DNA from: Aphelenchoides besseyi
Taxonomy: Eukaryota; Nematoda; Chromadorea; Rhabditida; Aphelenchoididae
Length of the DNA: 64,000 nt
Reading direction: 5' to 3'
Assembly: GCA_024699855.1 (NCBI GenBank)
Contig: JAMPIQ010000002.1
Coordinates: 14,136,001-14,200,000, forward strand
Within the stretch, counting starts at the first letter, position 1. Every line of letters begins with the position of its first letter. The position numbers and the translations under genes are program-made. A model generated the notes under the pieces. It searched no databases, was not told where the DNA came from, and saw only the letters and a program-made list of their open reading frames with translations. Below, one piece after another: positions 1 to 12,200 of the stretch.

Positions 1-590
1 TCCGCAAAAACCAAAACATTCCGCCAAATAGCAAATTTTGTATGATTATGAATGAAATTCAAGAAATTTGTTGACACAAAACAAAATGACAATAAATTCC
101 CAACCAAGCGCAAAAAACCGTATGAAAATTGATTCAGTAATGGCTGAGAAATGAGCGTTCCTTATCGGACACTCCACGTGAAACATCCTGTAAATCAAAA
201 TGGGAAAATTCATATCGAAAAGACATATTGTATGAGTGTAACAAAAAAATATTTGGCAGTACATTCGAATGTCAATTCTTCGTAAAAAATTCTCGGTTTT
301 GATCAACAAATGAAAAGCGCTTTCGCTTAAAACAGCAGTTTTTTTATTGGCGAACAAATTTGCGATTCAAAAACGGCAACGCGGAATCGATAACCATGTT
401 GCAAGTTTGCAAACAGTCAGATTGTGGCCAATTGACCATCGATAGTCCGAGTAAACAAACATAAGAAGCGATTACCCTTCAAGATTCGAGGGTTACTGTT
501 AGAAGAATTGGAAGCATATTCAACGGAATTAGCTCAGTCAATTCTGCAAATTTTGTTAAAAGCGACGAGCTGAAGTGGTCACTTCTTGTA
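1..590. repeat. Left arm of a large inverted duplication
   Basis: Bases 1-590 read as the reverse complement of 748-1337, with paired positions summing to 1338. Open frames on the two arms translate identically, so identity is close to complete. A 100-N gap lies between the arms. The first 190 bases are a copy of the mariner terminal repeat seen at 1148-1337. The duplication reaches the window edge and may continue upstream. It could be a real recent inverted duplication or a scaffolding error that placed two copies of one locus head to head. Confidence 0.9.
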
Positions 591-647
591 ATTACAATGA
601 AGCTGTTGCAAGACAAATGGTCATTTGTTTTTTGTTCAAACGGTGGA

Positions 648-747
648 NNNNNNNNNNNNNNNNNNNNNNNNNNNNNNNNNNNNNNNNNNNNNNNNNNNNN
701 NNNNNNNNNNNNNNNNNNNNNNNNNNNNNNNNNNNNNNNNNNNNNNN
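648..747. other. Assembly gap (100 N)
   Basis: Exactly 100 unknown bases. A round number of this kind usually marks a gap of unknown size. The gap sits at the centre of the inverted duplication. Confidence 0.98.
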
Positions 748-1337
748 TACAAGAAGTGACCACTTCAGCTCGTCGCTTTTAACAAAATTTGCAGAATTGA
801 CTGAGCTAATTCCGTTGAATATGCTTCCAATTCTTCTAACAGTAACCCTCGAATCTTGAAGGGTAATCGCTTCTTATGTTTGTTTACTCGGACTATCGAT
901 GGTCAATTGGCCACAATCTGACTGTTTGCAAACTTGCAACATGGTTATCGATTCCGCGTTGCCGTTTTTGAATCGCAAATTTGTTCGCCAATAAAAAAAC
1001 TGCTGTTTTAAGCGAAAGCGCTTTTCATTTGTTGATCAAAACCGAGAATTTTTTACGAAGAATTGACATTCGAATGTACTGCCAAATATTTTTTTGTTAC
1101 ACTCATACAATATGTCTTTTCGATATGAATTTTCCCATTTTGATTTACAGGATGTTTCACGTGGAGTGTCCGATAAGGAACGCTCATTTCTCAGCCATTA
1201 CTGAATCAATTTTCATACGGTTTTTTGCGCTTGGTTGGGAATTTATTGTCATTTTGTTTTGTGTCAACAAATTTCTTGAATTTCATTCATAATCATACAA
1301 AATTTGCTATTTGGCGGAATGTTTTGGTTTTTGCGGA
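748..1337. repeat. Right arm of the inverted duplication
   Basis: Reverse complement of bases 1-590. It contains about 400 bases of non-transposon flank (748-1147) and then the left terminal repeat of the mariner element. Because unique flank is duplicated along with the transposon end, the mirror is not simply two transposon copies facing each other. Confidence 0.9.
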
Positions 1338-2027
1338 CAAAGTTGCGGGCGGTCATTCTTTTTTTTTAACGATGTCGTGGACTCCGGTTTTAAAGACGTT
1401 TTGCGTAATCCGATACGCATAAACAAACAGTTCTGTGACCGTTCAACGTTGTTATTGCATTCATTTTGAACTCGATCGTCGCGCTCATGTTCCGTTGACT
1501 ACGAGCATCTTTCACTCCGTTGGATCGGACGTGGATTCTCGCTTCTTTTGGCACCGCATGCTTGACCGCCATATTCGCCAGACCTTAACCCACTGGATTT
1601 CTTTCTCTGGGGTTATCTGAATTCTTTAGTTTACAGAACGAAGCCAGAGAAGCTCGATGATCTCGAAAGCAGAATTGTGCAAGCGTTCAACGAATTGGAC
1701 CAAAACATGATAAATCTGCGATATATGATTATAAAAGACGGCTCGAAAAAGTGATCGATACAAATCGAGAAAGTGTTGAGATTTGAGAATCAAAATGAAC
1801 GAATAAGCAGAGCAAAACGCATTCGCCCGCAACTTTGTCAGCGAAAACCAAAACATTCCGCCAAATAGCAAATTTTGTATGATTATGAATGAAATTCAAG
1901 AAATTTGTTGACACAAAACAAAATGGCAATAAATTCCCAACCAAGCGCAAAAAACCGTATGAAAATTGATTCAGTAATGGCTGAGAAATGAGCGTTCCTT
2001 ATCGGACGCTCCACGTGAAACACCACG
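1148..2027. mobile_element. Non-autonomous mariner/Tc1-type element with long terminal inverted repeats
   Basis: The element is bounded by TA dinucleotides at 1146-1147 and 2028-2029, the target-site duplication of the IS630/Tc1/mariner superfamily. Its ends are inverted repeats of about 204 bp (1148-1351 and 1824-2027). They share the core TGTTTCACGTGGAG near the tip and differ at only a few bases. The interior of about 470 bp carries a broken transposase. At 880 bp the element is shorter than a typical intact mariner of about 1.3 kb, and the gene is interrupted, so it is not autonomous. A further copy of the terminal repeat is at 1-190. Confidence 0.8.
1435..1754 (+). pseudogene. Decayed mariner-family transposase fragment
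   Basis: Translation of 1566-1754 gives the C-terminal signature PPYSPDLNPLDFFLWGYL, followed by a helical tail ending in a stop. This is the conserved block around the third catalytic acidic residue of Tc1/mariner DDE transposases, SPDLNPLDFFLWG in many animal elements. Upstream sequence from about 1435 keeps traces of the catalytic core but changes frame and contains stops. No N-terminal DNA-binding domain was found. The remnant lies between the terminal repeats of the element. Confidence 0.75.
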
Positions 2028-2029
2028 TA

Positions 2030-4790
2030 CATTATTCTTCAAAATAATGTTCAAATTGGCGCGAAGGGAAAGCGCAAACTGAGTGAAGGGGAGTGGAAGC
2101 CTCTTCTCATAGTCAAACGAAATCAATCGCTTGATCAATTAACTTAACCGTTCAAATTACGTACAAACTGCTCGATTCATCCTACTGCCTTCAATGATTG
2201 CCAAAAGTATTCAAAACAAGCGTCTTCTATATCGTCAAGACTCCAACGTTCTAAACAATTAACTTTTTGTTTCAACGGCTAATGTTGTTGTGATCATGTT
2301 TTTGTTTAGATTTTTGTTGCAACATATTTTTATACTTTGGAAGAATAAAGCAGTTCTCCAGTGCATTTAGTAATCGAATATAAACCAGATGGTTATTTAA
2401 AGGTAGTGACTAGATAGATAACAATACAGAAGAATAAAGAGCTTGAAAATATGATCGAGATTTGCAATATCACGCAGTAGATCCGATTATTGGTTTGTTT
2501 CGACGCGACAAGTACTTTACGTACATATCGTTGGTTTCCGGTTATTGGAATCGTTTTGTCCACATGACTATTGTTTACTCGAATATTTGAAATGTCAACA
2601 AGTTGATCGAAATACCAATTCTGCATTTCGTTTTTAGACAACGTAACGGTTCAAGGATCGTATGTACTTGGCGCTGTAACGTTGCGATAAGAGGTCAATC
2701 GAACTGAAGGAGCGGAAGGTAACCGGGTCTCTCGTATCCGCTAAAACACAAAGGCTCACAAAAATACATGTCCCCAACAATTTTAATCGTACGCGTGATA
2801 TTTTCATTCTTGATGTTTTGTAGTGAAAACGGAAACTACAATGAATTTGTGTCGCTTGATCTTAAATGGGATCGTACATTGAAAGCAGCCCTCTTCCGCA
2901 ATACAATAACCATCTTCGCTTGACTTCTTTAAGATGCCGCCAACTTTCGATTACAAAAAGCTCACTATCCATGAGCGACAAGTGGCTTCTAATTGAAAAC
3001 ATCTTTTCGCTTTATATGCTTGTGATATCTGTATCTTGGTTCTATATAAGATAGTGATTAATTACGATAATTGTAAATGTCTTCGGCTATTTTTGATGCT
3101 TCTTTTTAAAATGATCGTTGCCTTCACTTTTAAAAGCGTTGTATGTTCACGTTAAACTGGTTACTCCTTTTCATGGTCAACCACAAAGTCTCGGGTCTCC
3201 AGCAGCGTCTGAGAAATCGATTTGAGTTTCGATCAAGTATCGGTTAACGCAAAACTGTCATTTTATTGCCACGTATTGTTAAATTGGCAAACAGCTCAAA
3301 AACGTTTTCAATATGAAATTGCTAAAAACTCATTGGTCACTTTTTTTGAAGTATTGACGTCTCAAATTTTGATGGACGTCAAATGTTAAAGGACAAATTG
3401 AATTTGATTGAAAGACGTAGGTCATTTAAACTCATTCAAAATTTGCTGCGATCTGTCTGACTCGTTTTTTCGCATAGACAACAGCTTTTGAGGTTCGATT
3501 AGCTCAACCGTTGTAGATTGTTTAACTACCATGTATGTGACCAAACTACCTTCATCGTGACTTGGTCATTTGGTTGCTAGTTTGCAGTTTTGCTGATAAC
3601 TGCAATCAGTTGCGCAACATGTTTGAGAAGTTGATTTAAAAAGAAAGATAAACAGCAGACGGTTTATGGAGGCGGCGAATTGTTGCGTGAGTTGTCGAAC
3701 GCTTCGGATGTTTTGCATTAACGACATGTTCGCAATGAACGTCGTTGCAGACGGTGACTAGAGATAAACCGACGCTGGGTATTACGTGAAGAGATCTAAA
3801 CAAACGGATGAGAACAACATTCAAGAAAAACAAGCGCACACATCTCGCGCGTCGATGAGCTAAAACCGGTTGATGTCCGTGGCGTGAATCTTCCCGTTCC
3901 TGTCCGCTCCTCCTTTTTTTTGCTCCATCCATTTGTGCAACTCGTCTCACGTTTTCAACGAATGGACTCAATTAGCCGTTGGGGATCGCAACGGCTTTAG
4001 CTGCAACTATCGACATGACCGTTTTGTCGCGGCATGACTTCGTTTTCCTCGTGCATGGACCAATTAGACGAACACTGACCATCGTCATTATTGTTTTTCG
4101 GCGTAATCATCTTCTTTTGCGAGCTGAACTAATCGACCATGCCGATCAACCACTTCGGTGACTTGTCGATGCACTCAGTTACATGAACCAATGACCCTTG
4201 AGTTGTAAGACCATTAACGGAGTCGGAACGATATAGCTAATTTAACCGTAAAACCACTTGGTTTCCGAATTACGTGGATTTCCTCGTGATTAATTACCTC
4301 CGCCGGTATTCCGAACGGAACGTGTATATAAGACAATTGTGCTTCTTTTGGATCCTCTGTAGTCTTCTGCGATAACTTTTTTTTGTACACGTTTTTTGGC
4401 ACAAGGTCAAGAAACTTTTCGTTTTTTCTTAAATTATGACAACATCCCGAAGGCCGACCGGTTTAACGTTTTCGAATCCATTGCCGTGACGGTCATTTTC
4501 TTTTCTACATGAAACCGACCACTAAAAAAACATTTCGTTCCTTTTCACGATTCTAATTTCGTTGTTATTTGCGTTTGATTTTGCGAGAATTTGTTTTAAA
4601 ATTTGACGTTTTCGGACGCATCATCTTGGGACGGCGTGTTGAAGACCTATGCACTGGGAGCGTTGTCTATTGGATGTTGGAGTGCAAGGTCTAAGGCGTC
4701 AAACTCAAATCACTTGTTTCATCGATATCTGCCTTCTCGATCAGCTCTAACTCATCCGTTGAGGTAACAACAACGAACTTCAGGTTCGCG
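2030..4790. other. Intergenic stretch
   Basis: Apart from the small peptide candidate on the minus strand at 2634-2807, I see only short unrelated frames, no family match and no RNA gene. An AATAAA-like site lies near 2343. The region probably holds the astacin promoter at its right end. Confidence 0.5.
2634..2807 (-). CDS. Possible 57-residue secreted peptide precursor
   Basis: A complete ATG-to-TAA frame of 57 codons. The N-terminus looks like a signal peptide: basic start (MKISRVRLK), a hydrophobic core LLGTCIFVSLCVLA, then polar sequence from about residue 24. The mature part of about 33 residues is rich in Ser, Arg and Tyr and contains RSFSS, SQRYS and SLNRY, but has no dibasic cleavage site and no C-terminal Gly for amidation. 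I do not recognise a family. A frame of this size with a signal-like start can occur by chance in 64 kb, so this is only a candidate. It could also be the first exon of a longer gene. Confidence 0.3.
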   Translation of the reverse strand: MKISRVRLKLLGTCIFVSLCVLADTRDPVTFRSFSSIDLLSQRYSAKYIRSLNRYVV

Positions 4791-4792
4791 GC

Positions 4793-6249
4793 ATGCCCGC
4801 AGGCCTTTTGAATGTTCGCGGTATCTCGAACGCATTTCCTACATTAGGAACTTGCTCACTCGTGGTGATCTTCTTGCTCAGCGTTTCTCGTCAGATCTCA
4901 TGTTCGGTTCAATCCACACCTCCTTCAGTTCTATCGGATGAGGACTTTGCAAACGCTGAAAAACTAAACAAAGGTGAGTCGTTGTCATGGCTTCTCATTC
5001 AAAGCTTTTAAGATGAATTGTTTCGTGATGCGATTCCGGTCGAAGAGGTCAATCATTACAAAACCGATATTCGTGGACCATACGCCAATCAACGACGTGT
5101 GAAGCGAAATGGTGTGAGTCGAACAACGAAACTTTGGCCTCAGGGTAGAATTCCTTATGCCATATCTCCGCATTACAGTACTCATGAACGGGCGTTGTTG
5201 GCTCGTGCCGTTAAACAGGTTTGCCGTGTACATTCAACTGAATTGATCCTTTGTTTGCAGTATCACGACAAAACGTGCGTTCGTTTTGTTCCACGATCTA
5301 GTGGTGAAGGAGATTATTTGTTTATCGGCAAAGTAGATGGGTAAGTGATTTAGAGATACAATTATAATCAAGAAATTGTAGATGTTTTTCGGAGGTTGGA
5401 CGTACGAGCGGTGTACAGGTGTTGTCACTGGACAATGGTTGTATGGAATATCCGACGATTATTCACGAGGTAAGTCATTGAAATGATGAAAGCAAACGGA
5501 AATGCTCTCGAACTTAAAAACTTTCATGCAGTGACTGTGATCCTGAAAATAAAATATCAGAATTGACAAAACTCGTGACAATTTCAGATGATGCATGTGG
5601 TCGGTTTCTATCATGAACACGGTTTGTTTGTCGACAATCGTAGTTATAATTCGACTTTACAGAACGCTGGGACAGAGATACATTTATCGACATTATTTGG
5701 CAAAACATCGATCGAGGTTTACAAGCTTCGGATTAAAGTATTGACAGTCAAATTGCTTTCAGGAGCATTGGATCAATTTGGAAAGGTGGATTTGAGTAAA
5801 ACCTCCTACTACGGTCAACCCTATGACTATCGTTCTATTCTACACTATGACAGTTTGGCGTTCAGTAAAAACGGATTTCCGACGATGTTGCCCAAAAAAG
5901 CCGGTAAGTCAACGAGTTGATGAAGAGTAAAAACGTGGGATTTAGGATACGCTTCAACGATCGGAAACGCAAAGGATTTTAGTGATGTTGGTGAGTATCA
6001 ATATCGAATATAAGAAACAAATAGTCTTGTTAAGATTTGGCTAAAATTAACCGGATGTACAAATGCGATCAACGCAAACCCGTGAATACGATCTTCATCC
6101 CGGCCAAAGCTCAAGTCGCTCCAATCTACGCTCCACCCTTCTACAAAGGTTACAATCGACCCGCAATTGACGGACATTATCCGTTCTTTGAGCCGACAAA
6201 AACTACGCCGCCCAAACCGAGTAGGCTCTTAAATTCTGGGGAAAGTTGA
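4793..6249 (+). CDS. Secreted astacin (M12A) zinc metalloprotease, nine exons
   Basis: Exons 4793-4973, 5013-5218, 5261-5340, 5382-5469, 5588-5621, 5663-5716, 5763-5903, 5946-5990 and 6035-6249 give 347 residues. A hydrophobic segment (about residues 18-38) should be the signal peptide. The propeptide holds an aspartate (KTDIRG) and ends in a furin-like RRVKR at 88-92. The catalytic domain starts near KLWPQGRIPY. The zinc motif HEMMHVVGFYHE spans 184-195, followed by ERWDRD. The Met-turn reads SILHYD (239-244), with Leu241 in place of the family methionine; zinc ligand Tyr243 is kept. Cysteines sit at the expected places (TCVRF, GCFSE, NGCMEY, MYKC). The tail after the last Cys is about 55 residues and Pro-rich, with no EGF or CUB domain. 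An intron splits the zinc motif between HE and MMH. The likely role is cuticle, moulting or digestive proteolysis outside the cell. An AATAAA lies near 6621. Confidence 0.9.
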
Positions 6250-9200
6250 TGATTTGGAGTTTCAGTTTGCGAAGATCGTATCACCGTTTGTTGGTGGACC
6301 CAAGATCGTTGTTTATCGCCGAACATTTACGTTATGATGCGAAATCTTTGCGCCAAAACTTGCGGTTTCTGTTAATGATCATCGTATCTCGTTGTTATTT
6401 TTCGTCTTTCACCACTCAATTTGAACGTCTTTCTTGCGCAAATCGGACTACGTGTAGGTATTTGTTGTATTCGAGTATTTCCGTTGTAAATATCGAGGAT
6501 CATTGTTTGTATTCTTTTCGACGATGTGAATCGTCTTTCGATGTCATCACGAAGCTTCGAATTCACGAAACTCAATCTTGACGTTTACGTTGTATTAATA
6601 GGTCTTGATCTTTAAGCAACTAATAAACTGACTAATGATTGAATCGATCTTTGAAATAAGCATCAGTAACGTTAATCGACACTTTTTTGGAATCGAATAA
6701 ATTTGGAGAATTTCTGTTGACCTTGTTTGTCAAAATTTTTCGTTTTGTCAATGAGGTTGTTCAATCCGTCAATAAAAAAAGGAACCAGAAATCGGGGTCA
6801 TATCTTCATCCAGCCGTCTGCTCTCGTCGACCGTGTACGTTTGCAGATATCCTCACAGATGTGGACGCGTTGGAAATCGTCCGAAGAATCCCCAAAGCTT
6901 TTTTCTTATAATCAAGAGGCATATCGTCGAAGATTAATTGAAGAAAACACTTGTACGACAATCTCAGGACGTGCATCGTTTTGTCGACGAACTCGTTTAT
7001 CCGCGTCAAACGCGTGAGGTTCCCACTTCTATTCGCTTTTTTTGTTTTACCGTTAGCTTCCCATCGACAGTTTTCGATCGAGTTCAGCGCCGGACAAAAG
7101 TCCGCTCGTGTCCGCCAACTCATTTGTCGCGTTTCGTTTCCTTGTTTTCCTGCTTGCAGATGTTATACCCTCTGATTCATTATGACCGTCTTTCTAAGCC
7201 TAAATGGCTACGACGAAAAGAAACGAACGTCAACGAATTTATTTCTATTGTTTTCGCTAACCATCCTGTTCCTTCGGACCAAACATTTCTGGAGATTTGA
7301 ACGTGGCTCGCTTGCTCGGATTTTTGGAAGACTTGATCGTCTGTGTGATGTGACAAATCGATCATGGAACACTAATAAGTATTTTTGACTTGGACTTCTT
7401 CACTTATTCGAGATGCCGATTCTTCACATTTTCGAGACGTCGTTTTGCATTCTACCGCCGAATTTTATGTGCCGACTCAATTTTGCACGGAAATGAAACC
7501 GAAATCTCGTTGTGAGGCCTTCAAATTGGTTCTAGAGATTGAGCCTGAAATATCGCCTTATTCTTTTTAACAGCTTTTTCGTGACTTTTACGTTTCGTAG
7601 GCTTGTCGAGATGTTGGAAGGACTTCAATTTCCAATTGTTATTTTCGACTGTTCCAACAAAGATGCCAACGAATCGTAAGCCAACTGTTCGTTTCATCAA
7701 AACACGTGCTCACGAAAACAAACCGATAGTTTGCGCTCGTCGTGTTGCTCAAACAACAAGATGGACACAGAAATCGCAACGGTGTCCATTTGAATCGACT
7801 ATAAACGGATTGAATTTGAGACCGAACTGTACAACTCACTTCTTATTTGAGTAAATGGAGACCAATCGTTGGATTCGGAACACATTCGGGTATCTTGTTT
7901 TACGAAGAATTTGCTTAAACAAAAGCCAACTTTTATGTTCATAGACGGCGATTAGTCAATGCGGAATGTCAAAGCTCATTGGAAGCGGGGATTACTTAAT
8001 CTTAGCCATTGAATTGGTTGGAGAAAGTGCGCAAAGTTGAAGGCAACGTTTGCGGTGCCAAGGGACTGGAAAGAAAGGTTGAGTCCTCTCCCGTTTACTC
8101 GCTACTCAACTACAAATTGACCGCTGTCCATTTATCTCAAGTGAATTCTTTTAAGAGTTTCGAGTCGTTTTATTCGCCGTCGTTTAAAAAACGATTTTGT
8201 TTATAACGTCTATTTCACTTTAGGAATAAGCGTGTCGATTGTTAATCCAGTCCTTACTATCTTAACAGTTGATTTAGACGTGTCGTTGTTGTCGTTTGTA
8301 TCCCATTCGATTATGTTTCCGCACAACGATTATGCTAGTGAGTTGCCATCGTCTTCTCGGAATCCGTTCGAGAATTCAGGTAGGTGGTTTTTGAAGTTGA
8401 TGTTGAGCAATCAAATGGAAATTTTGTTAAGATTCTTCTAATAACTAGTCGTTGAGAAAGGGTTTTATTTGGCTCTTATTTTGATTTGAACATCGTGAGA
8501 TGTTTTGATTACTCTTGGTTATAAACCACCGGGCAACATTTTCTTTGTTCTTCTACCCATTGGTTTGCACGCGAACGTTTTGTCGTCTCCGTCTGGATAG
8601 TCTATTTTTAGGAATTGCGAGCAGATTATTGAAAACATATTGATCTCTACATCCACTCGTCTAGCGCGCGCAATTGACTGCTGGATAAGGGGGTAAGGTT
8701 TCTGGGTCATCTGCGTTTTCACTTTGTTCATTCTATTCACCTCGTTTTTGCAACTTTGCGACATTCATAGACGATGTCATGCCACGTTTATGACTTGAAC
8801 ACCAGTGACTTTCTTTTGGAACAGTAGATTATGTAAATGAAATAACTTCGAATAAGCCATTATTACCAATGATAAGAGGTTTAGAATTTTTTACGGCAAT
8901 TTCGTTTATTAACCTAATTAGAAATTGGTTACTACATGCGATAAGAGGATATAAAGTCCCAATACCTTCTTACTATTCCTTCACTTCTAATCTGAATGTT
9001 CATTCCAAATGAACTCCGTCTGTATGTCAACTTCATCGGCTTCAGTTCCAGAACGATGTTTACAGTCCAGACATTGTTTTCTCGTTTAAACAAGAAGTTT
9101 CGTTCGAAGTTCAAATACAATAGGATACTCGACAATTTAAGATCGTTTCTACGGTACTTAAATTGTGTTAATCTTCGTCTGCTGTATTTAGTTTCTTCAC

Positions 9201-12200
9201 GAGTTTAATCCTTTTTTGTTTCTGCAAGAAATTCACGATTCGCTGGTCGGATTTTGCTTCCTGCTCTTGCCGTCGGCAAATTAAAATGCGGGAAAACATG
9301 TGCAATGGTATAAGTAAGTTGGCTTTTCTCTCGTCGAAGAAGAATCCGGACGGGACTGTATAGATTGTCCTACGGACGTGGGATCGTTGGCTTTCTAATG
9401 GACATTTGGTTGTTTCAATTATGAGGGTTATTCTGAAGTCGCGTGTTCAACATCAAAACTACAAAGACGTTGGAAACCGGTTTCTATTTGGAGAGCGATG
9501 AGAACACAAAAAGCGCATTCCTATGCTCAAAAGTTGCAAAGCTTTTAGTTCCTGATATTTCCCATAAGAGTTTTGCTCAATGAGTTTTGTAAGCAAGAGC
9601 TTCAGTTGACGTGATGAATCGAAATATTCCGCGACGCACATTCTTTTTGTTAGTTCGTTCTGTTTTTTGAGCAAAATTGGGTTCAACGATCGTCAGATTC
9701 TCACGCCTCCAAATTCGCCACCGAGACGAGGATCTTGAAATACTAAAATTGGACTTTGTTTACCGAGGAACATTACAGATGAAGAACAAACTCAAATTTC
9801 TAAACGAATTACTTTATAGTTGGTTTTTGCTCGTTACATTTTCATTGGCCAACACCATCAATCAAATGGCGGAAATGGAATTATTTTAACCGTCTCTCCA
9901 TTTCGTACTCATTATTAGCATGATTATTGACCTTTCTATTCGACGTGACCAAATAGTTACATGCACTTTTGTCCAGCTACTTCCATGTTATGTTTGAAGT
10001 CGTGAGTGAAGCTCGTTTACGGAATTAACCTCCCCGATGACGTTATCATTCCCAATAGACAGACCAAAAAACGAGAATTTTAAACGGCTACGGATTAATA
10101 GCTTTAGTTTCGTGCATAGTCAATGATTTCACATCATTGAAAAGCGATGGCAATAAAGGGATGGTAGCTAATAAGTTTCTGAAACAATTCTTCGACCACT
10201 ATTTGATTGACTGTTAATGTATGAGGTCGTGCAATGTCTGGTTTGTATTTTTTTCTTATCGAAATGTCAGACATTGTAGTTTGATTGTTAAGCGAATTGT
10301 ATGTCGCAATCTTTTACACGCAATAATCCGCACATTTGGACCAGGCAAATTATTCCATTGTTTTATCGCAGCCGATTACCACGTGATTGAATTTGCTCGC
10401 ATTAAGTCGCTTGGTTCGTTGAACGAGATTGAAGATCTAAGCGACTGCCAAGTTGATGGGGCAACTTGCTGCTTTTCGAGTCCTGGTACAAGCGGGAACG
10501 CAACGAAGGGCACACGGGCGTGAGGAGAAACAACGAAACCCAATGGCTCGTCCATTTTTAGGGGCTCCGGTTCGGAAATTTTTGTTCCGCCGTTTTTCTT
10601 CCTATCTCCGAAAAGGCATCGGGAATAAGCTCGAAATGATCCGGATTGCACATTGTGCCAACGAAAACGGTCTCGAGGCCAACTTTAAAAGGTCATCCGC
10701 GGCGCCCGCCGCTTTTTTCACGAAGATATTCGAGAGTGCAAAAACGAAACTAAAGAGAAGTTAGTCACAGTGTATTTCGACCAATTGAATTTCAACGAAC
10801 CATTTGAATGGTCGTCTAATCAGGTGTACAAACCGACACTTTTCAAAGACCACTAATTCAATTTGTTTCTTACTATCTTTAGGTTTCAGCTGTTAAGATC
10901 CAACTTGAAAAAGAGCTCACGAGTGTTTTTTTCAATCGCTAACATTTTGCATTCGACCAGCGACCGCTTAGACGGACATCAGTGCAAACAAAAGATCGAT
11001 CACGAATCCGCGCGTTTTCATGCAAAAAGAACTCGCGGCGATTTCTCACGTCATCGATTGTGAGGTAAATCGGCGACGTATTCAAACAAACTCGCGTGTC
11101 CACTTCGTTGTGTTTCGTGGTTGGGACGATGCACGTTCCGTTGACCCACTTGAAGTCTACAACGTTTCACGTAATGCCTTATTCTATTTTTGGTCAAATT
11201 AGATCGCCAACGATTCGCTCGTGCCAACCGCTTCGAACAAAAGCGAAAAGATTTGAAGTTCTTCGCGTTGTCGTGTCCATTTTGATTGGGCACGAGCAAG
11301 TTTTTCTTTTGCTTTTTGAAGTGTTTGTGTGCCTCACACGATCGCAAATGGACGAGCAAAAAAGTCGAGACTCACAGGCACTTTCAAGTGTCAACTATCA
11401 GTCTATTTATAACTCGCCCGTCCGATTTCACATCGACGTCCGAAATCGAATTGAGAAGTTTCGATTTTGAAGTTTCTTATTCAATTGCCTTTTCAATTTC
11501 ATTTGCAACATCTTAATCGGTTTGCTCGTGCGTTGTATTGCGTTTAAGGTTTTTTGAAAAAAAGGACGCGGAAGTCTCGTTTGGGGAGGTCGTTTTTTTC
11601 GCTCCTATCTGTCAAATGACTAGTGGGTTGAGTCGGTGCAAGGCAGTCCAACTGCGGGTTGGCCGCTGGCTCTGACCGACCCGCACGATGACCGCAAACG
11701 CCAAAGGGCAAGACGAGTGACCGCTTTAAAACCGAAAGAAACGTCCGTTGACTCGTTCACTCGATTCGAAGACCGTTGAACTGAGCGTTTGACTTTGATT
11801 CGGAACGTCCTTTTTAACGCCAAAACTTTTTGCTCTGCAAACTGACCGCGAAAGGTTTTGGAGTTAGTGAGTAGATGGGAGGGCGTTAGTTTTGATTTGA
11901 AATTACCCGCGACCTTCAAGTCTTGTGTTTATTGGTTGGCGTCTTTTGATCACTCGAAGACTTCGCATTAACACCTTCGAATCACTTAAACAGCCACTTG
12001 ATTTTGTTTTCATCTACTGAATGATGATGATGCGAGCTTTATAGACGGGGAATTTCGTCGTGATTATGAAAGTCAACTTGATTTCTGAACATTTGGACAA
12101 TTTTCGTGGTTCTCGGTAGGCGATTTCATATTTCTGTCTACCATTTGCGGTTCCTCGTCGACTCAAATTGTTTCCCCAACGGACAGTAGCGTCCCGACTT

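Noticed and set aside
575..859. Frames reading through the run of N
   Set aside because: They exist only because unknown bases are translated as X; no real continuity across the gap.
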